Positions 43,305 through 52,409 of a DNA stretch of 64,000 bases are shown here, piece by piece (within the stretch, counting starts at the first letter, position 1; each line of letters opens with the position of its first letter). The DNA comes from Pseudomonadota bacterium (GTDB lineage: Bacteria > Pseudomonadota > Alphaproteobacteria > Rhizobiales > Rhizobiaceae): contig JAEXYH010000027.1 of the NCBI GenBank assembly GCA_023451735.1, positions 39,017 to 103,016 on the forward strand. Reading direction: 5' to 3'. The notes under the pieces are model-generated. The model saw only the letters and a list, made by a program, of their open reading frames with translations. It was not told the DNA's origin and ran no database searches. The translations under genes and the position numbers were made by a program.

Positions 43305-44660
43305 ATGACCAAAACCTTTATCACTTCCTTTGCTATGGCAGCCCTTCTCGCCAGTTCCGCCTTTGCGGATGACAAGGAGTTTCCGGCGAAACTGGCCGGC
43401 CAGGCGATCCTGCCGGCCAACACGATGACCGCCGCACCGGCCGATGCACCCGAGTTTCTCAAGACTTCAGGCAAGTTCACCACGCCGGGCAAGCGCGTCG
43501 AGAAGCTCGGCACCGTGGACGGCAAGGATGGTGCGCGCGTGACCGATATAAAGCTGCCGCTCGACGGCCAGCCGATCCAGGGGTTCTCCGGCATCAAGGC
43601 GATGGCCGACGGCACGTTCTGGACGCTCTCAGACAACGGATTCGGCTCCAAGGCCAACTCGTCCGATGCCATGCTCTTCCTGCATCAGGTGAAGTTCGAC
43701 TGGGCCACCAACAGGGTGGACGTCGTCAAAAACATCTTCCTGTCGGATCCGAACAAGATCGCTCCTTTCCCGATCGTGATGGAAGGTTCCGAGAAGCGTT
43801 ACCTGACGGGCGCCGATTTCGACATCGAGTCGATCCAGCCGGTCGGTGACGGTTTCTGGCTCGGTGAGGAATTCGGCCCCTATCTGATCAAGGTCGATGC
43901 ACTTGGCCAACTGACCGACGTCGTCGCCACCATGGTTGACGGCAGGCCGGTCAAGTCGCCCGACAATCCGACACTCTCCATGCCGGCCAACCCGGCCGCC
44001 AAGATGCCGGTCTTCAACCTGAAGCGTTCGGGCGGTTATGAGGGCATGGCGATGTCGAAGGACGGGGCCAAGCTCTACGGCCTCCTGGAAGGCCCGCTCT
44101 TCCTCGAAGACGGCAAGGTCGAGCAGGTTGACGGCCGCACCGCCCTGCGCGTCATCGAATTCGACATCGCTTCGAAAAACTGGACCGGCCGTTCCTGGCT
44201 CTATCCGCTGGCGGAAAAGGGTGTTGCTATCGGTGATTTCAACATGCTCGACGCAACGACCGCACTCGTCATCGAGCGCGACAACGGCGCCGGCAGCAAG
44301 GACAAGGCTTGCGCCGATCCGAAGCAGCCGAAGCCGGATTGCTTCGATGCTCCGGCCGAACTGAAGCGCGTCTACAAAATCGAATTCAACGACGCCAATG
44401 TCGGCAAGGCAGTCCGCAAGATCGGCTATATTGACCTGATGAATATCCAGGACCCGGACAACAAGAAGAAGGCCGGGTCGAAGGCCGGCATCTACGACAT
44501 GCCGTTCGTTACGATCGAAAACGTCGATCAGGTCGACGCCACTCATATCGTCATCGGCAACGACAACAACCTGCCCTTCTCCGCCGGCCGCGCCGTCGAC
44601 AAGGCAGACGACAACGAATTCAGCCTGCTGGAAGTCGGCGAGTTCCTGTCGGCGAAGTAA
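43305..44660 (+). CDS. Phytase-like domain esterase, exported
   Basis: A 451-residue protein with a signal peptide (MTKTFITSFAMAALLASSAFA). The mature part is the phytase-like (esterase-like) six-bladed propeller: GFSGIKAMADGTFWTLSDNGFG, DIESIQPVGDGFWLGEEFGPYL, GYEGMAMSKDGAKLYGLLEG and LVIERDNGAG are the family signatures. Substrate unclear; members act on phosphates or lactones. Start at 43305, because AGGTG precedes it and the signal peptide then begins the protein. It is followed by a strong hairpin terminator. Confidence 0.87.
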   Translation: MTKTFITSFAMAALLASSAFADDKEFPAKLAGQAILPANTMTAAPADAPEFLKTSGKFTTPGKRVEKLGTVDGKDGARVTDIKLPLDGQPIQGFSGIKAMADGTFWTLSDNGFGSKANSSDAMLFLHQVKFDWATNRVDVVKNIFLSDPNKIAPFPIVMEGSEKRYLTGADFDIESIQPVGDGFWLGEEFGPYLIKVDALGQLTDVVATMVDGRPVKSPDNPTLSMPANPAAKMPVFNLKRSGGYEGMAMSKDGAKLYGLLEGPLFLEDGKVEQVDGRTALRVIEFDIASKNWTGRSWLYPLAEKGVAIGDFNMLDATTALVIERDNGAGSKDKACADPKQPKPDCFDAPAELKRVYKIEFNDANVGKAVRKIGYIDLMNIQDPDNKKKAGSKAGIYDMPFVTIENVDQVDATHIVIGNDNNLPFSAGRAVDKADDNEFSLLEVGEFLSAK

Positions 44661-44686
44661 ACTGCTTCGGAAAACAAGCTTTAGAG

Positions 44687-44712
44687 ACGCGATCGGCTCC
44701 ATCCGATCGCGT
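44687..44712 (+). terminator. Rho-independent terminator
   Basis: 10-bp stem ACGCGATCGG / CCGATCGCGT with loop CTCCAT, then TTCTGTTT, 26 bases after the phytase-like stop. Confidence 0.85.
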
Positions 44713-44834
44713 TTCTGTTTGTGCCGATATCGACCTCGTTTCCAACCGTCACAAAAAATTCTACGACCGATGTCGGACAACGTGACCGGGCTTCGTCCTT
44801 GGAGCATATGATTTCAGTCAAGGAGGATCAGACC

Positions 44835-45278
44835 ATGCCAAGCACGATCAAACTGCACCGCGTCCTGGCAACGAGCCCGGAAAAAGTCTATCGCGCCTTT
44901 ATCGAGGCCGATGCGCTGACCAAATGGTTTCCGCCGAACGGCTTTACCTGCACCGTCCATCAAATCGACGCAAAGGTCGGCGGGACCTTCCGGATGTCCT
45001 TCCGCAATTTCACCAATGGCGAAAGCCATTTCTTTGGCGGCGAGTTTCATGAACTCGTTCCCGGTGAACGCATCCGCTACACGGACAGGTTCGAAGACCC
45101 GAACCTTCCGGACGAGATGGAGGTGACCGTCATCCTGAAGAAGGTGTCTGTCGGAACCGACCTCGACATCACCCAGGCAGGCGTGCCCGACATCATTCCG
45201 GCAGAGGCCTGTTACCTTGGCTGGCAGGAGTGCCTGCGCAATCTTGCCAGACTGGTGGAGCCGAATATCGAGGAATAG
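44835..45278 (+). CDS. SRPBCC (AHSA1-type START) domain protein
   Basis: A 147-residue protein of the AHSA1/SRPBCC superfamily: RVLATSPEKVYRAFIEADALTKWFPP is the start of the helix-grip fold, GGTFRMSFRNFTNG the central strands and CYLGWQECLRNLARLVE the C-terminal helix. Ligand unknown. AGGAGG stands 8 bases before the ATG at 44835, which fixes the start. It is single and followed by a hairpin. Confidence 0.88.
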   Translation: MPSTIKLHRVLATSPEKVYRAFIEADALTKWFPPNGFTCTVHQIDAKVGGTFRMSFRNFTNGESHFFGGEFHELVPGERIRYTDRFEDPNLPDEMEVTVILKKVSVGTDLDITQAGVPDIIPAEACYLGWQECLRNLARLVEPNIEE

Positions 45279-45297
45279 CAGCGTTCGCACGAAACCA

Positions 45298-45325
45298 AGG
45301 TCGGCGGCAAGGGCATCGCCGACCT
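45298..45325 (+). terminator. Probable terminator hairpin between SRPBCC and ppx
   Basis: AGGTCGGCG and CGCCGACCT form a 9-bp stem with a 10-base loop, between two convergent genes. The following CGCTCTTTC is only weakly T-rich, so termination strength is uncertain. Confidence 0.55.
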
Positions 45326-45332
45326 CGCTCTT

Positions 45333-46853
45333 TCATTCGAACCTGAAGGCCAGACGTTTGCCAGTAAGCTTGGCCAATTGCTGCAAGCGACCATCCAGGC
45401 GTTCGCCTGCAAAGTTTGCATAGGCGTGCGGCACAACGAACTCGAGATCGAGATCCGGTGACATCGCCTCCCGGAAGGTCAGGTGGTGCACCAGACCAGG
45501 CATGGAAGCCGAGAACAGATAGACGACGCGCAACAGGCCACCCAGAAGTTTGGCGAGTTCCAGAAGGCGCGGCGTCGCCATTGTCGCCAAGGCGTCCGTA
45601 TCGCCATTATCGCCTACCCCTTCGAAACGGTAGTAATTGGCGAGCGCCAGATAGGCCCGTCCCGGATGGGTGATGCCGACAAAGGACGAATGGGCGATGA
45701 CATTCATCGCCTGAGCACCGCGATAATCCGGATGGGCACGCCAGCTGATATCGGCAACGAGGCAGGCCGCCCGCCTGTAACGGGTCTCTTCTTCCGTCTC
45801 GGTGATGCCAAAAAACGGCATCATGCGGCCGGTCCAGTCCGCCAATTCACGGGCGTGTTCGGGCGAACGCGCACGCAGGATGGCGAGCTGATCAGCAGCG
45901 ACCAGCAGCGGGTCCGCATCGCGTTCTTCATCCGGCAGACGCGAATAAAGGTAGCCTTCGCGCACGCCCTGCGCCGAAAAGGTGATCCTGGCAGGCTTCA
46001 TGACACTCAGCACTTCCTGCATGGCGATCGCGCCATAGGGAAGCAGCGAGCGGCGGTTCTTTGATACCGCCTGCCACGCGCCGTCCTTCGAGTCCTTAGC
46101 GGCAATCACCTCTTCGAGGAACTTCTGCATGTCCTCAAGCGAAAGCTCATAGCCTTGCATCATATGCAGCGGATAGTCGGTGATCTCCATATGGAGCTTG
46201 GCGATGTTACGCCATGTTCCGCCGACAGCGTAAAAGGTCCTGCCCTCGCCTTTTTCCAGGAAACGCGCGGTGTTAACCTGCTTGCGGGCAAAGGTCCGTG
46301 CCTTTGCGAGCGAATTGCCGGAGGATTCCGAAAGCCTCAAGCCACCCAGCGGCAAGGTGATGCCGCGGCCGAATTCGTGCCCCCTGATGTCGATCAGTTC
46401 CAGCGATCCGCCGCCCAGATCGCCAGCAATGCCGTCAACCTCATGGAAACCGCTGATGACCCCGAGCGCCGAATATTTAGCCTCTTCCTCACCCGATAGT
46501 ACCTGGATTTCCTGACCGAGGATTTCTTCGGCATTACGGATGAAATCCGGGCCGTTGCTCGCCTCGCGGGCCGCGGCAGTTGCCAGAACATAGATATCCG
46601 TCGCCTTGGCCTGATCGGAGAGCGCCTTGAAGCGTCTCAACGCGGCAAGAGCGCGGCTTACGCCTTCATCGTCCATTCGGCCGTTGGCACCCAGTCCCTT
46701 GCCAAGACCGCAGAGCACCTTCTCGTTGAAAAGTACCGTGGGCGCCCGGCTCAGCCCCTCGTAGATCACTACGCGAACGGAGTTGGATCCAATATCTATA
46801 ACGGAAACAGGGGCGATGCCCGGGAGCCGCCCCTGAGCTTCAGAACTTACCAT
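45333..46853 (-). CDS. ppx: Exopolyphosphatase / GppA family
   Basis: A 506-residue ASKHA-fold enzyme that removes phosphate from polyphosphate. The ATP/phosphate motifs are VIDIGSNSVRVVIYE near residue 20 and IAGDLGGGSLELIDI around 150; the C-terminal HD-like region holds YRRAACLVADISWRAHPDYRG. It starts 5 bases after the ppk stop, so ppk and ppx share a transcript. The same family can hydrolyse pppGpp, so a role in (p)ppGpp turnover cannot be excluded. Confidence 0.93.
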   Translation of the reverse strand: MVSSEAQGRLPGIAPVSVIDIGSNSVRVVIYEGLSRAPTVLFNEKVLCGLGKGLGANGRMDDEGVSRALAALRRFKALSDQAKATDIYVLATAAAREASNGPDFIRNAEEILGQEIQVLSGEEEAKYSALGVISGFHEVDGIAGDLGGGSLELIDIRGHEFGRGITLPLGGLRLSESSGNSLAKARTFARKQVNTARFLEKGEGRTFYAVGGTWRNIAKLHMEITDYPLHMMQGYELSLEDMQKFLEEVIAAKDSKDGAWQAVSKNRRSLLPYGAIAMQEVLSVMKPARITFSAQGVREGYLYSRLPDEERDADPLLVAADQLAILRARSPEHARELADWTGRMMPFFGITETEEETRYRRAACLVADISWRAHPDYRGAQAMNVIAHSSFVGITHPGRAYLALANYYRFEGVGDNGDTDALATMATPRLLELAKLLGGLLRVVYLFSASMPGLVHHLTFREAMSPDLDLEFVVPHAYANFAGERLDGRLQQLAKLTGKRLAFRFE

Positions 46854-46858
46854 ACTGC

Positions 46859-49054
46859 CTATTTCTTACGGCCGGACAGAACCCCGGCAATCAGTTTCGG
46901 TGCGCTTGACTTCAAGGCTTCCCCGCGGCCGGAAAGGCTGGGGTTGGTCATAAAATAGTGCTGGGCGTTGAAAGGTTCCTCACCCTGTCGCACCTCCATG
47001 CGCCTTGATGTGCCATCGGGCAGTATCTCGTAGCTCTGCTGGTTGTCAATCAGATTGCCCAGCATAATCTGTGACAGAACCTGTTCATGCACCGTTGGGT
47101 TGAGCAAAGGCACCAGGGTTTCGACGCGGCGGTCGAGATTGCGCGGCATCATGTCGGCCGAACCGATATAGACGAGCGCCTTGTCGGAAGGCAGGCCCTG
47201 GCCGTTGCCGAAGCAGAAGATGCGGCTGTGTTCCAAGAAACGGCCGACGATCGATTTGACCCGGATGTTGTCCGACAGCCCCGGCACCTGCGGACGCAGG
47301 CAGCAGATGCCACGGATGACAAGCTCCACATCGACACCCGCATGGCTGGCGCGATAAAGCGCATCGATGATTTCCGGATCGACCAGCGAATTCATCTTCA
47401 TCCAGATCGCCGCAGGACGACCGGCCTTGGCGTGGACGATCTCCTCCTCGATGTGGCGAAGGATGCGCGGACGCAGGGTATAAGGCGAAACGGCAAGCTT
47501 CATGCTTTCCTTCGGCTCGCCGTAACCGGTGATGAAGTTGAAGATATTCGCCATGTCATGGGCGATCTTCGGATTGCAGGTAAAGAAGGACAGGTCGGTG
47601 TAGATCTTCGCCGTGATCGGGTGATAGTTGCCGGTGCCGAGGTGGCAATAGGTGCGCAGCTTGCCGTCTTCGCGGCGCACGACCATCGACATCTTGGCGT
47701 GGGTCTTCAGTTCGATGAAACCGAACACGACCTGCACGCCGGCGCGCTCGAGGTCGCGCGCCCAGCGAATATTCGCCTCTTCGTCGAATCGCGCCTTCAA
47801 CTCGACCAGCGCCGTTACAGACTTTCCGGCTTCGGCGGCATCGATCAGGGCCCGGACGATCGGGCTGTCGTTGGAGGTTCTGTAGAGGGTCTGCTTGATG
47901 GCAAGCACGTCGGGGTCGCGGGCGGCCTGCAGAAGGAACTGCACAACCACATCAAAGCTCTCATACGGATGGTGGACCACCATGTCCTTTTCGCGGATGG
48001 CCGCAAGGCAATCGCCAGCATGTTCGCGAACCCGCTCCGGAAATCGGGCGTTATAGCTGTCGAAACGCAGATCCTCGCGCGGCGCCTTGGTGATTTCCGA
48101 CATGGTATTGAGTGCCAGCAGCCCCGGCAGAACCGCGACGCGGTTGTCCGGAACGCCGAGTTCCTGGACAACGAACTGGCGCAGCGATGCCGGCATTTCC
48201 GAATCCGTCTCGATGCGGATGACCTTGCCGCGGCGACGGCGCTTCAGGGCCGTCTCGAAGAAGCGCACCAGATCTTCGGCTTCTTCTTCCACTTCAAGAT
48301 CGCTGTCGCGGATGATGCGGAACGTGCCGGCACCCTTGACTTCGTAGCCCGGGAAAAGCCGGTCGGTGAACATGCCGACCACATCTTCGAGCGTGATGTA
48401 GCGGATCGTCGTGCCCTCGTCCGGCAACCGGACGAAACGGTCAAGCGTGGTGGGCAGACGCAGCAGACCCGTCATCGGCTCCTTGCCGTGCAGGCTGTGC
48501 AGCTGCAGGCCCATGGAAAAGCCGAGGTTCGGAATGAAGGGAAACGGATGCGCCGGGTCGATGGCGAGCGGCGTCAGAACCGGGAACAGGTCTTCCTCGA
48601 AATCTGTCGCCAACCATGTTCGATCTTCGGCGGAAAGCGCGTTGGGACGAACGATGAGGATATCTTCCTGCGCCAGATATTGCTGCAGAACCGCAAGCGA
48701 GGCCTGCTGTTCCATCTGCAGGTTGTCGATTTCCTGCAGGATCGAATCGAGCTGCTCTGCCGGGGTCTTGCCGTCGGGGCTGCGGATGACGATGCCCTGG
48801 CGAACCTGGCCTTCGAGGCCGGCGACGCGCACCATGAAGAATTCGTCGAGGTTGGCCGCAGAGATCGACAAGAACCGGACCCGTTCCAGAAGCGGATGGG
48901 CTGTATTCAGCGTTTCTTCGAGAACACGGCGATTGAACTGAAGCCAGGAGAATTCACGGTTGATGAAGCGGTCGGAGCTTGAAAGCTGCTCCTCGAAGCT
49001 CGGGATCGCCTCAACAACTTCTTTCGTCTCGTGCGTTTCGGCGATCTGGTCCAT
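46859..49054 (-). CDS. ppk1: Polyphosphate kinase 1
   Basis: A 731-residue (from this start) enzyme that makes polyphosphate from ATP. Segments: the N domain FINREFSWLQFNRRVLEE; the catalytic core with YHPITAKIYTDLSFFT, whose His belongs to the active site; and EHSRIFCFGNG with the second conserved His. The start was set at ATG 49054 because GGAG lies 5 bases upstream; a TTG at 49120 would overlap hdaA by 3 bases and add 22 residues. The gene lies between hdaA and ppx in a tight minus-strand set. Confidence 0.94.
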   Translation of the reverse strand: MDQIAETHETKEVVEAIPSFEEQLSSSDRFINREFSWLQFNRRVLEETLNTAHPLLERVRFLSISAANLDEFFMVRVAGLEGQVRQGIVIRSPDGKTPAEQLDSILQEIDNLQMEQQASLAVLQQYLAQEDILIVRPNALSAEDRTWLATDFEEDLFPVLTPLAIDPAHPFPFIPNLGFSMGLQLHSLHGKEPMTGLLRLPTTLDRFVRLPDEGTTIRYITLEDVVGMFTDRLFPGYEVKGAGTFRIIRDSDLEVEEEAEDLVRFFETALKRRRRGKVIRIETDSEMPASLRQFVVQELGVPDNRVAVLPGLLALNTMSEITKAPREDLRFDSYNARFPERVREHAGDCLAAIREKDMVVHHPYESFDVVVQFLLQAARDPDVLAIKQTLYRTSNDSPIVRALIDAAEAGKSVTALVELKARFDEEANIRWARDLERAGVQVVFGFIELKTHAKMSMVVRREDGKLRTYCHLGTGNYHPITAKIYTDLSFFTCNPKIAHDMANIFNFITGYGEPKESMKLAVSPYTLRPRILRHIEEEIVHAKAGRPAAIWMKMNSLVDPEIIDALYRASHAGVDVELVIRGICCLRPQVPGLSDNIRVKSIVGRFLEHSRIFCFGNGQGLPSDKALVYIGSADMMPRNLDRRVETLVPLLNPTVHEQVLSQIMLGNLIDNQQSYEILPDGTSRRMEVRQGEEPFNAQHYFMTNPSLSGRGEALKSSAPKLIAGVLSGRKK

Positions 49055-49116
49055 GAGCTCCATCCTCAGTTTAAGCCTTTCGGCCGTATAATGTTTTGAC
49101 GACGGAACTGTGACAG

Positions 49117-49824
49117 TCAATCTCCCGCGTCAGCCTGACCGAAACTCTCCAGCACTTCCGCCGCCAGCGCACGATTAATTCGCGTCCCGCGGGAAAGCGC
49201 CAGCCGATCCAACTGCTCGACGACACGCTGCGCCGTGTCCAGCGACCGTTCCATCCGATTGACGATATAGCCGACCAGTTTGTCATCAATGTTAAGCTGC
49301 CGGTCGGAAAACAGCTTGATCATGACCTGGGCGAGAAGCTCTTCGTCCGGCTCGCCGATTTCCACGACCGTGGCAGCCTTGAGCCGCGACTTGAGGTCCG
49401 GCAGGTCGACAGCCCAGGATGTCGGCCATAGCCGCGAGGTCATCAGCAATGTCTGGCCATGCTGGCGTGCTGCGTTGATGACATGAAAGAGTTCGGCGTC
49501 GTCAAAACCGCGACGATCGGCATCTTCAAAAAGCACAGGGCCTTGCGCGGCAATCCGCGATGCATTGGAACCCGCAACGGGATGGATCTCCTTCGCGCCC
49601 GACTGCTCGCGCCAGATATGGGCGAGATGTGTCTTTCCCGACCCCACCGGACCGGCCAGAACGACGACCGGCGACGGCCAGTTGGGCCACTCGTCGACGA
49701 TCGACACGGCAGCGGCCATGCGCTCGGAGACCATGAGGTCGTCCCGGCCGCGGGCGGCATCGTGGGAAAATTGCAGGGGGAGTTGCTCGCCCTTGCCTTG
49801 CGGGCGGTCCATTGGATCTGTCAT
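49117..49824 (-). CDS. hdaA: DnaA regulatory inactivator HdaA
   Basis: A 235-residue protein. Its N terminus contains QLPLQF, a beta-clamp-binding motif, followed by an AAA+ domain related to DnaA domain III: Walker A VVLAGPVGSGKTHLAHIW and VLFEDADRR, then helical lid NRMERSLDTAQRVVEQLD. In alphaproteobacteria HdaA with the sliding clamp promotes ATP hydrolysis on DnaA and so restrains initiation at oriC. It starts 6 bases after the upstream transporter gene and overlaps the alternative ppk start. Confidence 0.92.
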   Translation of the reverse strand: MTDPMDRPQGKGEQLPLQFSHDAARGRDDLMVSERMAAAVSIVDEWPNWPSPVVVLAGPVGSGKTHLAHIWREQSGAKEIHPVAGSNASRIAAQGPVLFEDADRRGFDDAELFHVINAARQHGQTLLMTSRLWPTSWAVDLPDLKSRLKAATVVEIGEPDEELLAQVMIKLFSDRQLNIDDKLVGYIVNRMERSLDTAQRVVEQLDRLALSRGTRINRALAAEVLESFGQADAGD

Positions 49825-49830
49825 TCAGTT

Positions 49831-50997
49831 TCAGTTGTTCTTCGGAGCTTCAATTTCACGCGCGTCGTTCTTGTGTTCGACGGCATGCGGCACGCCCTCC
49901 TCCCAGGGAAGTTCAGAGGAGCGGCCATAGTAGATATCGCTATCAAGATACCGCGCCAAAGCAAAACGAACAAGCACGCCAACAACCGCAGCCGCAGGCA
50001 CCGCAATGAGCAGGCCGACAAAGCCGAACAGCGCACCAAAAGCAAACAGCGCGAACATCAGCCAGACGGGGTGCAGACCGACGCTCTGACCAACCAGTTT
50101 CGGCTGCAGGATATTACCCTCGAGGAACTGGCCCGAGAAGAATACGGCTGCGACAGCGAGGATCCAGGGAAAATCCGGCCAGAACTGAACCAGCGCCACG
50201 CCGATTGCCATGACCAGACCGATAAGCGACCCGATATACGGAATGAATGAAATCATGCCTGCGACGAAACCGATCAGCAGGCCGAAATTCAACCCGACAA
50301 GCGACAGGCCGACAGCATAATAGATGCCGAGGATGAGGCAGAGCGACCCTTGGCCGCGGATGAAACCGGCAACCGATTGATCCATGTCGCGGGCGATCTG
50401 GCGAACGACAATGACCTGATCGCGGGGAATCCAGCTATCGACCTTGCGCACCATACGATCCCAGTCGAGCAGGATATAGAAGGCGACAACCGGCGTGACG
50501 ACCAGAAGCGACATGACATCGACGATCGCCTTGCCGGAATTCCAGATCTGGGCAAGCAGCGAACCGACGAAACCCGCGCCCTGGCTCAGGACCTGGGAAA
50601 AGTTCTCCTTCACCGTTTCGATCTGCGCCGAGACCCAAGGCGGCAAGAAGGATGTCTGCGGGCTGGAGATGATCGTCTGCAGCTCGGAAATATAACCGGG
50701 CAGAGCCGCCGCGAACTGGGTGAACTGGCTGATGATGATCGGGATGACCAGCATCAGCGCCAGCGCAAAGATGGTGACGAAACAGACAAGAATAACGACC
50801 GTCGCCATGGCGCGGCTCAAACCTCGGCGCTCCAGCCAATCGGCAACGGGATCAAGGAAATAGGCGAGCGCCATGCCAGCCACGAATGGCAGGAGGATGG
50901 ACGAAAAGAACCACAGGAACAGGATGAAGCCGACAAGCACACCCAACCAGAACAGGATGTGGCGCTTCAGGCTTGCGCCACTGACGTGATATGGCAT
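49831..50997 (-). CDS. AI-2E family transporter (PerM-like)
   Basis: A 388-residue membrane protein of the AI-2E/PerM superfamily with about eight helices. Signature parts are PFVAGMALAYFLDPVADWLERRGLSRAMAT and the C-terminal PYIGSLIGLVMAIGVALV and LVGQSVGLHPVWLMFALFAFGALFG. The substrate is not known despite the family name. GGAG precedes the ATG. It is the first gene of the perM-hdaA-ppk-ppx set and is divergent from purM. Confidence 0.88.
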   Translation of the reverse strand: MPYHVSGASLKRHILFWLGVLVGFILFLWFFSSILLPFVAGMALAYFLDPVADWLERRGLSRAMATVVILVCFVTIFALALMLVIPIIISQFTQFAAALPGYISELQTIISSPQTSFLPPWVSAQIETVKENFSQVLSQGAGFVGSLLAQIWNSGKAIVDVMSLLVVTPVVAFYILLDWDRMVRKVDSWIPRDQVIVVRQIARDMDQSVAGFIRGQGSLCLILGIYYAVGLSLVGLNFGLLIGFVAGMISFIPYIGSLIGLVMAIGVALVQFWPDFPWILAVAAVFFSGQFLEGNILQPKLVGQSVGLHPVWLMFALFAFGALFGFVGLLIAVPAAAVVGVLVRFALARYLDSDIYYGRSSELPWEEGVPHAVEHKNDAREIEAPKNN

Positions 50998-51204
50998 GTC
51001 TGCTCCTTAACTCTCTGCAAGCTCAGGCCTGCGGTGTATGAGGCATATGAGGGGCTTGAGGGATGAGGTCAAGTTTACATCCCGCTTAGCGACCATGCCT
51101 GTGAAATGCCTTTAAAACGTGGCCGAAACGCTTGCATATCCGGGCCGGGCATGCAATTGGCGGCAGCTTATAGTTCCCCATTGGATCCGGACTGGAGATG
51201 GATG

Positions 51205-52278
51205 ATGAGCGAGGCGGGCAAGAACGGTCTCACCTATAGCGATGCTGGCGTGGATATCGATGCCGGCAACCTGATGGTCGAGAAGATCAAGCCGGCGGTG
51301 CGCTCCACCCGCCGTCCGGGTGCCGACGGCGAGATCGGCGGCTTCGGCGGTCTGTTCGACCTGAAGGCCGCTGGCTTCAACGACCCGATTCTGGTTGCCG
51401 CCAATGACGGTGTCGGCACCAAGCTGAAGATCGCCATCGACGCGGATTTCCACGATACGGTCGGTATCGACCTCGTCGCCATGTGCGTCAACGATCTGGT
51501 CGTGCAGGGTGCCGAACCGCTGCTGTTCCTCGATTATTATGCCACCGGCAAGCTCGATCCCGATCAGGGTGCTGCGATCGTCAAGGGTATTGCCGCAGGC
51601 TGCGTCGAATCCGGCTGCGCGCTGATCGGCGGCGAAACGGCTGAAATGCCGGGCATGTATTCCGATGGCGACTATGACCTTGCAGGCTTTGCGGTCGGCG
51701 CTGCCGAACGCGGCCAGCTTCTGCCGGCGGGTGATATCGCTTCGGGCGACGTCATTCTCGGCCTCACTTCTTCCGGCGTACATTCCAACGGCTTTTCGCT
51801 GGTGCGCAAGATCGTTTCGCTTTCCGGTCTTGGTTGGGATGCCCCTGCCCCGTTCGCGGAAGGCAAGAAGCTCGGTGAAGCATTGCTGACCCCGACTCGC
51901 ATCTATGTGAAGCCGCTGCTCAAGGCTATCCGCGAGACGCATGCCCTGAAGGCGCTTGCCCACATCACCGGCGGCGGTTTCCCTGAAAACATTCCGCGCG
52001 TCCTGCCGAAGCACCTCGCCGCAGAAATCGAGCTCGGTAACATCCCGGTTCCGGCGGTGTTCTCCTGGCTGGCGAAAACCGGCGGCGTCGAGCCGAAGGA
52101 AATGCTGCGCACCTTCAACTGCGGCGTCGGCATGATCGTCGTCGTGTCCGAGGAGAACGCCAAGACCGTCACCGACGCGCTCTCCGCCGAAGGCGAAACC
52201 GTCGTGCAACTTGGCCGCATGGTCGAGCGCGCTGAAGGCGGCGCCGGCGTCATCTACAAGGGCACGCTCGGCCTCTAG
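51205..52278 (+). CDS. purM: Phosphoribosylformylglycinamidine cyclo-ligase
   Basis: A 357-residue AIR synthetase for purine synthesis. Motifs: LTYSDAGVDIDAGN at the start, GGLFDLKAAGFNDPILVAANDGVGTKLKIA, VNDLVVQGAEPLLFLDYYATGKL and GCALIGGETAEMPGMY. The ATG at 51205 follows GGAG by 7 bases; the ATG just before it and a longer frame are not family-like. purN follows on the same strand after 131 bases that hold a repeat element. Confidence 0.97.
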   Translation: MSEAGKNGLTYSDAGVDIDAGNLMVEKIKPAVRSTRRPGADGEIGGFGGLFDLKAAGFNDPILVAANDGVGTKLKIAIDADFHDTVGIDLVAMCVNDLVVQGAEPLLFLDYYATGKLDPDQGAAIVKGIAAGCVESGCALIGGETAEMPGMYSDGDYDLAGFAVGAAERGQLLPAGDIASGDVILGLTSSGVHSNGFSLVRKIVSLSGLGWDAPAPFAEGKKLGEALLTPTRIYVKPLLKAIRETHALKALAHITGGGFPENIPRVLPKHLAAEIELGNIPVPAVFSWLAKTGGVEPKEMLRTFNCGVGMIVVVSEENAKTVTDALSAEGETVVQLGRMVERAEGGAGVIYKGTLGL

Positions 52279-52281
52279 AAC

Positions 52282-52378
52282 GTTTCGCGTTTCTTCAAAA
52301 CGCGAAACCGCTCTATCTCTTTGTTTAAGCGTAATTCCGCACGCAAAACTGGTAACCGCTTTTGCTGGGAATTATGCT
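52282..52378. repeat. RIME-like intergenic palindromic element between purM and purN
   Basis: Two palindromes in tandem: GTTTCGCGTTT / AAACGCGAAAC, an 11-bp perfect stem with loop CTTCA (52282-52308), and an imperfect one with arms 52328-52348 and 52360-52378 (core AATTCC ... GCAAAA and its complement). Two adjacent palindromes in about 100 bases are the design of rhizobial RIME repeats; identity with a named family was not tested. Confidence 0.6.
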
Positions 52379-52409
52379 AATCGCTGCAAGCCTCATGAAG
52401 GGTGAGATC

